Source of the DNA: Sediminibacterium ginsengisoli
GTDB lineage: Bacteria; Bacteroidota; Bacteroidia; Chitinophagales; Chitinophagaceae
NCBI GenBank assembly: GCA_943326215.1
Contig: CALPSK010000086.1
Location: 1 to 5,081 of the forward strand
DNA length: 5,081 bases
Reading direction: 5' to 3'
The position numbers and the translations under genes were made by a program. Shown here in pieces: positions 1 through 5,081 of this stretch. Each line of letters begins with the position of its first letter. Position 1 is the first letter of the stretch. Under the pieces are notes generated by a model that was not told the origin of the DNA, searched no databases, and saw only the letters and a program-made list of their open reading frames with translations.

Positions 1-1
1 A

Positions 2-388
2 GATTATGTCAAGTTTCAGAACTATTTAGAAGTAGGTCAAAAAATATTTATCAATGGTTCTTTTAGAACGAGGTACAACCAATCGAATCAGTTTGAATTT
101 AAAATAGTCACAATGTCTTTACTAGAGACAGTGAAACAAGTGCAAACCAGGTCCATTGAAATTAGCCTCCACCCAAGCCATTTAAACAATGAAATGATTC
201 ATTTCTTTGAAAAGAACTTGAAACAAAACCCAGGAAAGTCTTCTTTCAAAATAAGCTTTGTCGAACCCAAGGATCAATTAGTGGCAAGTTTACTCACTAT
301 TGAAAAGGGCTTTTTAATGAACGACGACCTTGTGCAGTTCCTTGACAGCAACCCTGCATTGAATGTTCAGGTGAATTTGGTCACTTAG
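2..388 (+). CDS. dnaE: DNA polymerase III subunit alpha, C-terminal fragment (5' end outside window)
   Basis: The reading frame is open from base 2 to a TAG at 386-388 and gives the last 128 residues of a longer protein. Its first part (DYVKFQNYLEVGQKIFINGS, then RY and an FEFKI strand) resembles the OB-fold near the C-terminus of Bacteroidota DnaE. The remainder, with its NPGKSSFKISF stretch, resembles the C-terminal tail of the same proteins. DnaE is the replicative polymerase subunit; its OB-fold is thought to bind single-stranded template, while the tail region contacts other replisome parts. The polymerase active site, PHP domain and helix-hairpin-helix motifs lie upstream and cannot be checked. 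An ATG at 113 is internal and should not be taken as a start, because the frame continues upstream with family-like sequence. trxA follows on the same strand, a neighbour pair I recall from other Bacteroidota. Identification is from recognition of a short, divergent region. Confidence 0.85.
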   Translation, partial: DYVKFQNYLEVGQKIFINGSFRTRYNQSNQFEFKIVTMSLLETVKQVQTRSIEISLHPSHLNNEMIHFFEKNLKQNPGKSSFKISFVEPKDQLVASLLTIEKGFLMNDDLVQFLDSNPALNVQVNLVT

Positions 389-403
389 TTAGTCACTGAG
401 CTC

Positions 404-422
404 CTAGCGTTGCGACAGCTAG
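404..422. repeat. short inverted repeat downstream of dnaE
   Basis: CTAGC (404-408) and GCTAG (418-422) can pair as a 5-bp stem around a 9-base loop, 15 bases after the dnaE stop. No T-run follows, so this is not a convincing intrinsic terminator. It could be a weak 3' structure of the dnaE mRNA or chance. Confidence 0.25.
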
Positions 423-505
423 TCCGAATCTCTGCCATAGAATTTGTCCCCAATGGCTATTAATTTAGTGGAAAAGTCAAATAGGCAGATATTAAAGTTT
501 GGAAC

Positions 506-513
506 TAATTTTG
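506..513 (+). promoter_or_regulatory. candidate Bacteroidota -7 promoter element upstream of trxA
   Basis: TAATTTTG matches the Bacteroidota sigma-ABfr -7 consensus TAnnTTTG at every fixed base. No TTTG-like -33 element is seen 17-23 bases upstream, so it is only half a promoter. If used, it would give trxA an A-rich leader of roughly 110 bases. The rest of the 389-631 gap is A/T-rich, contains TTAAATAGAA twice (563-572 and 598-607), and shows no convincing gene. Confidence 0.35.
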
Positions 514-631
514 AACATAGAAGAGTAAGAAGACTAGAACAAATTAAAGTATAAGAGTTGACTTAAATAGAAATCAAAAGAAACCGAACAATTAGAATTA
601 AATAGAACCCTAACAATATAAAAATATACAT

Positions 632-949
632 ATGAGTTTAGAATTTACAGACGCCAACTTCCAAAGCACCGTAATGGAAAGCGACAAATTAACCGTAATT
701 GATTTTTGGGCAGAATGGTGTGGTCCTTGCAGAGCTATTGGGCCAGTTATTGAAGAATTAGCTACTGAATATGCAGGCAAAGTAAACATAGGAAAAGTGA
801 ATGTGGATGTAAATCCTACTTTAAGTATGAACTTTGGTATTACCTCTATCCCCGCTATCCTTTTTGTAAAAGGTGGTCAAGTAGTAGACAAGCAAATTGG
901 TGCTGTACCTAAGTCGGTATTAGACAAGAAAATTCAGTCGCATTTATAG
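632..949 (+). CDS. trxA: thioredoxin
   Basis: This is a complete 105-residue thioredoxin of normal size for a single-domain cytoplasmic TrxA, with no signal peptide or membrane segment. The redox motif WCGPC is at residues 29-33 (catalytic Cys30 and Cys33). The buried acid that tunes the active site is Asp24, in the IDFWAEWC strand, and the cis-proline loop is SIP at 72-74. Together these are diagnostic of a working dithiol-disulfide reductase that is recharged by thioredoxin reductase and supplies electrons to enzymes such as ribonucleotide reductase and peroxiredoxins. The residue after the cis-proline is Ala75, where many thioredoxins have Thr, a mild change. The start ATG at 632 follows an A/T-rich leader (AATATAAAAATATACAT) with no Shine-Dalgarno, which is usual for Bacteroidota. 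It lies 243 bp after dnaE and ends in a strong hairpin terminator, so it is probably the last gene of its transcript. Confidence 0.97.
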   Translation: MSLEFTDANFQSTVMESDKLTVIDFWAEWCGPCRAIGPVIEELATEYAGKVNIGKVNVDVNPTLSMNFGITSIPAILFVKGGQVVDKQIGAVPKSVLDKKIQSHL

Positions 950-973
950 TTAAACCAACCATAGAACGATTTT

Positions 974-1005
974 AAAAAATAGGCATAGTTTGCCTATTTT
1001 TTTTT
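974..1005 (+). terminator. intrinsic terminator after trxA
   Basis: AAAAAATAGGCA (974-985) pairs perfectly with TGCCTATTTTTT (991-1002) as a 12-bp stem around a 5-base TAGTT loop. The T-run spans 997-1005, so it supplies part of the stem and continues just past it. The hairpin begins 25 bases after the trxA stop and ends 25 bases before the nucleoside transporter start. It is nearly symmetric, with an A-run in front, but nothing on the left reads toward it, so it should act on trxA transcripts. Confidence 0.9.
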
Positions 1006-1030
1006 ATCTTCCTATTTCAAATTCAGCACT

Positions 1031-2293
1031 ATGGAGCGATTTCAAGGTCTAATTGGTATTGTAATTATTTTAATGATTGCATTTCTGTTCTCTAATAACA
1101 AGAAGAATATTAATTACCGATTGGTGGGAAGTGGTTTACTACTTCAATTAAGCATTGGTTTTCTAATCTTGAAAATTCCAGCAGTAACCAGCTTTTTCCA
1201 ATTATTAGGAAGAGGCATGGGAAAAATTGAACAGTTTGCGCGCGCAGGTGCGGCATTTGTATATAGTGGTGTGGCAGCAACTACCCCAACCGGTGTAACC
1301 GATTTTGCCAACGGCGGTTTTGTATTTGCCTTTAATGTGACAGCTACTATTATATTAGTATGTGTACTGGTTGCTTTATTTTACCATTTCGGTATTATGC
1401 AAAAAATTGTGGCAGTAGTTGCCAAGGCCATGAATTTTATTATGCGTGTAAGTGGAGCCGAAGCATTAAGTAATGTGGCTAGTGCCTTTGTAGGACAAGT
1501 GGAAGCACAAATTATGATTCGTCCATATTTAGCCACCATGACTAAAAGTGAAATACTAGCCAGTATGAGCGGAAGCTTGGCTTGTATTGCAGGTGGTATA
1601 TTAATTGTGTATGCAAATATGGGCGCACAAGCAGGTATGGACTTAGCCCCTAAATTAATTACAGCAAGTTTAATGGCAGCCCCAGGTGCACTTGTGATTG
1701 CAAAAATTGTTTTCCCTGAAACAGAAGTTTCTCAAACCATGGGAAAAGTTACACTAGAAGTTAAAAGTCAATATAGTAACACTATTGATGCCATTACACA
1801 TGGTGCCGGTGATGGTTTTAAATTAGCCATGAACGTTATTGCCATGTTAATAGGCTTTATAGCTTTAATTGCAATGATTGACTGGTGTATGCTTTCTATT
1901 GGACATTTATTCAATCCAAACTTAGATTTAAGCTTGAACTATTTATTTGGTAAATTATTTTATCCAATGGCTTGGGCCATGGGTATTCCTACTGCCGATA
2001 TACAAAATGCAGCTACCTTGCTTGGACAAAAATTAACCATTAATGAATTTGTGGCTTTTAAAAGTTTAACTAGTAAAGTAGTGCCCATTGTTACAGAGAA
2101 AGGATTACTTATTGTAAGTATTGCTATTTGTGGATTTGCTAATTTTAGCAGCGTAGGTATGCTTATTGGTGGTATTAGTGAACTAGCACCTAACCGTCGC
2201 AAGGACTTAGCCGAACTAGGCTTGAAAGCACTTCTTTGTGGAACCCTTGCCTCTTATTTATCGGCAAGCATTGCAGGTATTTTAATAGGCTAA
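1031..2293 (+). CDS. nupC: concentrative nucleoside transporter (CNT/NupC family)
   Basis: This 420-residue inner-membrane protein couples nucleoside uptake to an ion gradient, feeding salvage. The family order is visible: an N-terminal pair of membrane helices (about 5-20 and 31-50), a gate-type core with re-entrant hairpin 1 around GQVEAQ (155-160), and a C-terminal core with GQKLTINEFVAF (332-343) and GFANFSS (368-374). Glu339, Asn371 and Ser374 correspond to the ribose-binding residues of CNT structures, and Gln156 and Glu158 to the base-binding residues, so substrate binding looks intact. Hairpin 1 differs from the usual GQTEAP (Val157, Gln160), and the predicted sodium-site positions carry Ser151 and Cys185, so the coupling ion is uncertain. 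Length is normal for bacterial CNTs. The ATG at 1031 has no Shine-Dalgarno. No clear -7 element lies between the trxA terminator and the start, so its promoter is unresolved. The symbol denotes the family, not orthology with E. coli NupC. Confidence 0.93.
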   Translation: MERFQGLIGIVIILMIAFLFSNNKKNINYRLVGSGLLLQLSIGFLILKIPAVTSFFQLLGRGMGKIEQFARAGAAFVYSGVAATTPTGVTDFANGGFVFAFNVTATIILVCVLVALFYHFGIMQKIVAVVAKAMNFIMRVSGAEALSNVASAFVGQVEAQIMIRPYLATMTKSEILASMSGSLACIAGGILIVYANMGAQAGMDLAPKLITASLMAAPGALVIAKIVFPETEVSQTMGKVTLEVKSQYSNTIDAITHGAGDGFKLAMNVIAMLIGFIALIAMIDWCMLSIGHLFNPNLDLSLNYLFGKLFYPMAWAMGIPTADIQNAATLLGQKLTINEFVAFKSLTSKVVPIVTEKGLLIVSIAICGFANFSSVGMLIGGISELAPNRRKDLAELGLKALLCGTLASYLSASIAGILIG

Positions 2294-2300
2294 TCAGCGA

Positions 2301-2329
2301 AATAAAAAATGAGTAATATGATTTTTATT
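2301..2329 (+). terminator. weak all-A/T inverted repeat after the nucleoside transporter gene
   Basis: AATAAAAAAT (2301-2310) can pair with ATTTTTATT (2321-2329) with one bulged A, around a 10-base loop, 7 bases after the stop codon. The stem has no G-C pair and is followed only by TAGTTCATTTTA. It could slow polymerase, but A/T richness alone could produce it, so confidence is low. Confidence 0.2.
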
Positions 2330-2365
2330 AGTTCATTTTAACTGCCTATTTATTCAGATATTTGG

Positions 2366-2373
2366 TAACTTTG
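2366..2373 (+). promoter_or_regulatory. Bacteroidota -7 promoter element for mqnE
   Basis: TAACTTTG, followed by CA, fits the Bacteroidota -7 consensus TAnnTTTG fully. It ends 10 bases before the mqnE ATG, so transcription should begin only a few bases ahead of the start codon. The -33 element is poor: nothing closer than ACTG (2341-2344) lies at the right distance. The perfect -7 match, the intergenic location and the orientation make it the best promoter in the window. Confidence 0.6.
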
Positions 2374-2383
2374 CAGTCTAAAT

Positions 2384-3538
2384 ATGTGGACAATGGGTAC
2401 AGCTAATATCGAAATCATTATTGCTTCAGAAAAAGATACTCTCTTACAAAAAATAGGAAACAAAGTTATTCATAACGAACGCATTAGTTTTGAGGAGGGC
2501 GTTTATTTATTTGAAAAAGCCTCACTTCCTTATGTAGGTGCTTTAGCGAATTGGAAAAGAGAATCTTTACACGGCGATATCACTTACTTTAATAAGAACT
2601 TTCATATTGAACCTACCAATGTTTGCGTTTTCTCTTGCAAATTTTGTTCTTACTCAAAATTATATGCTCATAAAGAAGAAGGTTGGGAACTAACCATCGA
2701 TCAAATGATGGACATTGTAAAATCTTACGATGGCAAACCAGTCACTGAAGTACATATTGTAGGTGGAGTGCACCCTAAATTAACTTTAGAATTTTTCATT
2801 AGTTTATTAAAGGCTATTAAAGCGCATCGTCCAGAATTACATATCAAAGGTTTCACTCCTGTTGAATTGGATTACATGTTCCGCAAAGCAAATCTAAGTA
2901 CTGAAGAAGGTATGAAACGAGCGCATGAAGCAGGTCTTGATTCTTTACCAGGTGGAGGCGCTGAAATTTTTCATCCAGATATTAGAAATATTATTTGTGC
3001 CGACAAGGCCACTGGTGACCAGTGGTTGCATATTCATAGAACTGCTCATAATTTAGGTATGCACAGTAATGCAACTTTATTATATGGTCATATTGAAAAA
3101 GCAGAACACCGTATTGACCATATGGAAAGGTTAAGACAACTGCAAGATGAAACCAAGGGCTTCAATACTTTCATTCCTTTAAAATTTAGAAATAAGGACA
3201 ATGATATGCATGATGTTCCAGAATCTACCATGGCCAATGATTTAAAAATGTATGCTATCTCCCGTTTATACTTAGATAATTTCCCGCATGTGAAAGCCTA
3301 CTGGCCAATGCTTGGTCGTGAAATAGCTCAACTTACATTAAGCTATGGTGTAAACGATATCGACGGTACTATTGACGATACCACTAAAATTTATTCAATG
3401 GCAGGAAGTGAAGAACAAACACCTGTTATGACAACTGAAGAATTGGTACGTTTAATTAAACAAGCCCATAGAAAACCTGTGGAAAGAGGTACACTGTATA
3501 ATGTAATTCAAGATTATTCTTTAGTAGAGATCGACTAG
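2384..3538 (+). CDS. mqnE: aminodeoxyfutalosine synthase (radical SAM, menaquinone biosynthesis)
   Basis: This 384-residue cytoplasmic enzyme joins a SAM-derived adenosyl radical to 3-[(1-carboxyvinyl)oxy]benzoate to make 6-amino-6-deoxyfutalosine, an early step of the futalosine route to menaquinone. The radical-SAM cluster motif CxxxCxxC is Cys81, Cys85 and Cys88, inside HIEPTNVCVFSCKFC. Further family marks are EVHIVGGVHPK (122-132), LPGGGAEIF (188-196), SNATLLYGHIE (228-238) and LRQLQDETKGF followed by FIPLKF. HIEPTNVC, the GHIE segment and FIPLKF favour MqnE over its paralogue MqnC, which usually has a TNVC without HIEP and a FIPW segment. Length is normal. ATG 2384 gives the longest form; ATG 2393 (Met4) would remove only three residues and cannot be excluded. 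No other mqn gene is in the window, so the pathway genes are dispersed. The gene has its own -7 element and converges on sdaA. Confidence 0.94.
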   Translation: MWTMGTANIEIIIASEKDTLLQKIGNKVIHNERISFEEGVYLFEKASLPYVGALANWKRESLHGDITYFNKNFHIEPTNVCVFSCKFCSYSKLYAHKEEGWELTIDQMMDIVKSYDGKPVTEVHIVGGVHPKLTLEFFISLLKAIKAHRPELHIKGFTPVELDYMFRKANLSTEEGMKRAHEAGLDSLPGGGAEIFHPDIRNIICADKATGDQWLHIHRTAHNLGMHSNATLLYGHIEKAEHRIDHMERLRQLQDETKGFNTFIPLKFRNKDNDMHDVPESTMANDLKMYAISRLYLDNFPHVKAYWPMLGREIAQLTLSYGVNDIDGTIDDTTKIYSMAGSEEQTPVMTTEELVRLIKQAHRKPVERGTLYNVIQDYSLVEID

Positions 3539-3606
3539 ATAAGTTCTATGGAATAGTATAGTCCTAATGGACTAAATAACTTCTATGGACAAGTATAATT
3601 CAAATT
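3533..3606. repeat. two imperfect 37-bp tandem repeats across the mqnE stop
   Basis: Copy 1 (3533-3569) and copy 2 (3570-3606) abut exactly and match at 29 of 37 positions by my count. Both begin GACTA, share TTCTATGGA (3544-3552 and 3581-3589) and AGTATA, and a third GACTA begins at 3607. Copy 1 starts at the GAC of the last mqnE codon and includes its TAG stop; copy 2 repeats this as GACTAA. The unit is not a multiple of three. The repeat fills most of the 82-bp gap between mqnE and the convergent sdaA. Confidence 0.75.
3559..3574. repeat. small hairpin between convergent mqnE and sdaA
   Basis: TAGTCC (3559-3564) and GGACTA (3569-3574) form a perfect 6-bp stem with a TAAT loop, at the junction of the two tandem-repeat copies. 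No T-run follows on either strand, so it is not a standard intrinsic terminator. Because it is symmetric, it could mark the 3' ends of both convergent transcripts. No better terminator is seen in this gap. Confidence 0.4.
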
Positions 3607-3620
3607 GACTAATAGTTTGC

Positions 3621-5075
3621 TTAACACTCAGCCAGTCCTATTGGAATTTGAATAGCTAAACCACCTTCAGCAGTTTCTTTGTATTTAACACTCATGTCAA
3701 GTGCTGTGTTCCACATTGTTTTAATGACTTTATCCAAACTTACCAAGGCAAAATCGGGTGTACTTTGTAATGCTAATTGTGCAGCCGTAATGGCTTTAAT
3801 AGCGCCCATGGTATTTCTTTCAATACATGGAATTTGTACCAAACCTCCTACTGGGTCACAGGTTAATCCTAAATGATGTTCCATCGCAATTTCAGCAGCC
3901 ATCATAGTTTGCTTTTGATTGCCTCCTAATAATTCGGTGAGTGCCGCAGCAGCCATGGCAGAAGAAACACCAATTTCTGCTTGACATCCTCCCATGGCAG
4001 CAGAAATAGTAGCCCCATTTTTAAATAATATACCAATGGCACTAGCGGTTAATAAAAAATTAGAAACCGTTTCTGCATTTTTCTTTTCTGAAAATAATAA
4101 AGCATATAATAAAACGGCAGGCACTACTCCAGCAGCCCCATTGGTAGGAGCCGTGACTACTCTTCCAAAAGAGGCATTCTGCTCGTTCACAGCTAAAGCA
4201 AAACAACTTACCCAGTCTAGGATGGTTGAGAAATTCTGTCCTGTATTTTTGATGGCGTCCATCCACTCATTCATATTTGAATAGCTGGCTCCATTTAATA
4301 ATTTTTTATTTAAAGCAAAAGCCCTTCTTTGCACAAATAAACCTCCTGGCAGTTCTCCTTCAGTATGGCATCCCTTATATATACAGGTTAACATTATTTC
4401 CCAGATATGATCTAAGGCAGGAGATACTTGAATTTCTTCTCTAATCGTTTTCTCATTTTCTTTGACAATTTCACAAATAGGCAGTCCCGTTTTAATACAC
4501 CAATGTAATAACTCATCGGCATTTTTAAAATCGAAAGGAACTTCCGCCTCCTTTGCATTATTATTTTGTGAAATTGTATGATAAGTAATCTTATTATCTT
4601 TCTCAATTTGCTCTTCAATAAACCCACCCCCAATAGAGTAATAAGTATAAGTATGTTTTTCAGCACCAATAGTTACAATAAATTCTACACCATTGGGGTG
4701 ATGCGGTAGTAATTTATCTTTTAAAAATTGTAAATCATTTTCAAGATCAAATTCAATACTTACCCTTTTATCAACAACAATTTTTTTATTTATTTTAATT
4801 GCTGCAATAGAAGGCTCAATTAAATCGGTATTGGTCGTTATGGGATCCTTCCCCATCAGTCCCATCATCACGGCCATTGCAGTTCCATGTCCTTTACCCG
4901 TTTTCGCTAAGGAACCATATAATAAAACTTGAATAGATTTTACTTTATCTAGGCCAAAGAGGGTGTTTACTTTTTGAATGCAATTTTTTGCAGCAAGCCA
5001 AGGGCCTAAGGTATGAGAGCTTGAAGGCCCCACCGATATTTTAAACATATCAAAAACTGAAATAAACTTTTCCAT
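3621..5075 (-). CDS. sdaA: L-serine ammonia-lyase (L-serine dehydratase), single-chain iron-sulfur type
   Basis: This 484-residue cytoplasmic enzyme deaminates L-serine to pyruvate and ammonia using a [4Fe-4S] cluster, not PLP. The N-terminal beta domain carries SVGPSSSHT (14-22) and GKGHGTA (60-66). The alpha domain (about 200-480) carries [13 protein letters not shown] (308-320), and the cluster ligands are Cys364 (GGCQAEIG), Cys406 (GLTCDPVGG) and Cys417 (QIPCIERN). Their spacing of 42 and 11 equals what I recall for the Legionella enzyme (Cys343, 385, 396). The final residue, Cys484, corresponds to the C-terminal cysteine that fills the fourth iron site in the resting tail-in-mouth form. 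The protein is about 25-30 residues longer than the E. coli and Legionella enzymes, plausibly in the charged linker around 150-185. Both domains are in one chain, unlike the split SdaAA/SdaAB type. ATG 5073-5075 is six bases from the window edge, so the promoter is not visible; the start fits the family N-terminus. Confidence 0.96.
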   Translation of the reverse strand: MEKFISVFDMFKISVGPSSSHTLGPWLAAKNCIQKVNTLFGLDKVKSIQVLLYGSLAKTGKGHGTAMAVMMGLMGKDPITTNTDLIEPSIAAIKINKKIVVDKRVSIEFDLENDLQFLKDKLLPHHPNGVEFIVTIGAEKHTYTYYSIGGGFIEEQIEKDNKITYHTISQNNNAKEAEVPFDFKNADELLHWCIKTGLPICEIVKENEKTIREEIQVSPALDHIWEIMLTCIYKGCHTEGELPGGLFVQRRAFALNKKLLNGASYSNMNEWMDAIKNTGQNFSTILDWVSCFALAVNEQNASFGRVVTAPTNGAAGVVPAVLLYALLFSEKKNAETVSNFLLTASAIGILFKNGATISAAMGGCQAEIGVSSAMAAAALTELLGGNQKQTMMAAEIAMEHHLGLTCDPVGGLVQIPCIERNTMGAIKAITAAQLALQSTPDFALVSLDKVIKTMWNTALDMSVKYKETAEGGLAIQIPIGLAEC

Positions 5076-5081
5076 AGGCTG

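Noticed and set aside
113..388. A stand-alone 91-residue gene starting at ATG 113.
   Set aside because: The same frame stays open to the left edge and its upstream residues continue the DnaE OB-fold-like sequence, so this ATG is an internal methionine.
453..554. A 33-codon open frame from ATG 453 to TAA 552-554 in the dnaE-trxA gap.
   Set aside because: The peptide is short, rich in Lys and Arg, matches no family I recognise, and has no start signal. The candidate trxA -7 element lies inside it. An open frame of this length is expected by chance.
986..992. TAGTTTG as a -7 element for the nucleoside transporter gene.
   Set aside because: It has one base too few between TA and TTTG and lies in the loop and stem of the trxA terminator.
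1960..2202. An 80-residue open frame on the minus strand inside the nucleoside transporter gene.
   Set aside because: It lies opposite highly conserved CNT motifs, resembles nothing known and has no promoter or leader. It is a shadow of the real gene.
3679..4284. Plus-strand open frames at 3679-3876 and 3994-4284 opposite sdaA.
   Set aside because: Both lie within well-conserved parts of the serine dehydratase and have no recognisable protein sequence of their own.
4060..4669. Minus-strand open frames at 4060-4266 and 4412-4669 in another frame of sdaA, which might suggest a frameshift.
   Set aside because: The main sdaA frame is continuous for 484 residues with all cluster cysteines and both domains, so no frameshift is needed.
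1..5081. A previously undescribed multi-gene system, mobile element, CRISPR array or RNA gene.
   Set aside because: Every long open frame belongs to a well-known housekeeping family, there are no transposase or terminal-repeat signatures, no spaced repeats, and no tRNA- or rRNA-like sequence.

Overview
This is an AT-rich stretch of a Bacteroidota chromosome, most likely from the Chitinophagaceae or a neighbouring group. Three things point there: the TAnnTTTG-type -7 promoter elements, the absence of Shine-Dalgarno sequences at the visible starts in favour of A/T-rich leaders, and the protein families themselves (a Bacteroidota-type DnaE tail followed by trxA, a CNT nucleoside transporter of a Bacteroidota-like subtype, and futalosine-pathway MqnE). 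The placement rests on recognition, not on a search.

Layout, left to right. The 3' end of dnaE (replicative DNA polymerase III alpha subunit) runs in from the left edge and stops at 388. A 243-bp non-coding gap with a candidate -7 element leads to trxA (632-949), which is closed by a strong intrinsic terminator (974-1005). A CNT-family nucleoside transporter gene follows (1031-2293). About 90 bp later comes mqnE (2384-3538), with a -7 element so close to its start that the mRNA should have almost no leader. mqnE ends in a pair of imperfect 37-bp tandem repeats. Convergent to it on the minus strand is a complete single-chain iron-sulfur L-serine dehydratase gene (sdaA, 3621-5075); its promoter lies beyond the right edge.

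The genes are housekeeping and do not form one pathway: replication, thiol redox, nucleoside salvage, menaquinone biosynthesis and serine catabolism to pyruvate. The terminator after trxA, the separate promoter of mqnE and the opposite strand of sdaA suggest several independent transcription units. I found no mobile element, CRISPR array, RNA gene or defence-like cassette, and no convincing sign of a new multi-gene system. The points most worth a second look are altered predicted cation-site residues in the nucleoside transporter, the near-leaderless mqnE start, and the tandem repeat that begins inside the last codon of mqnE.
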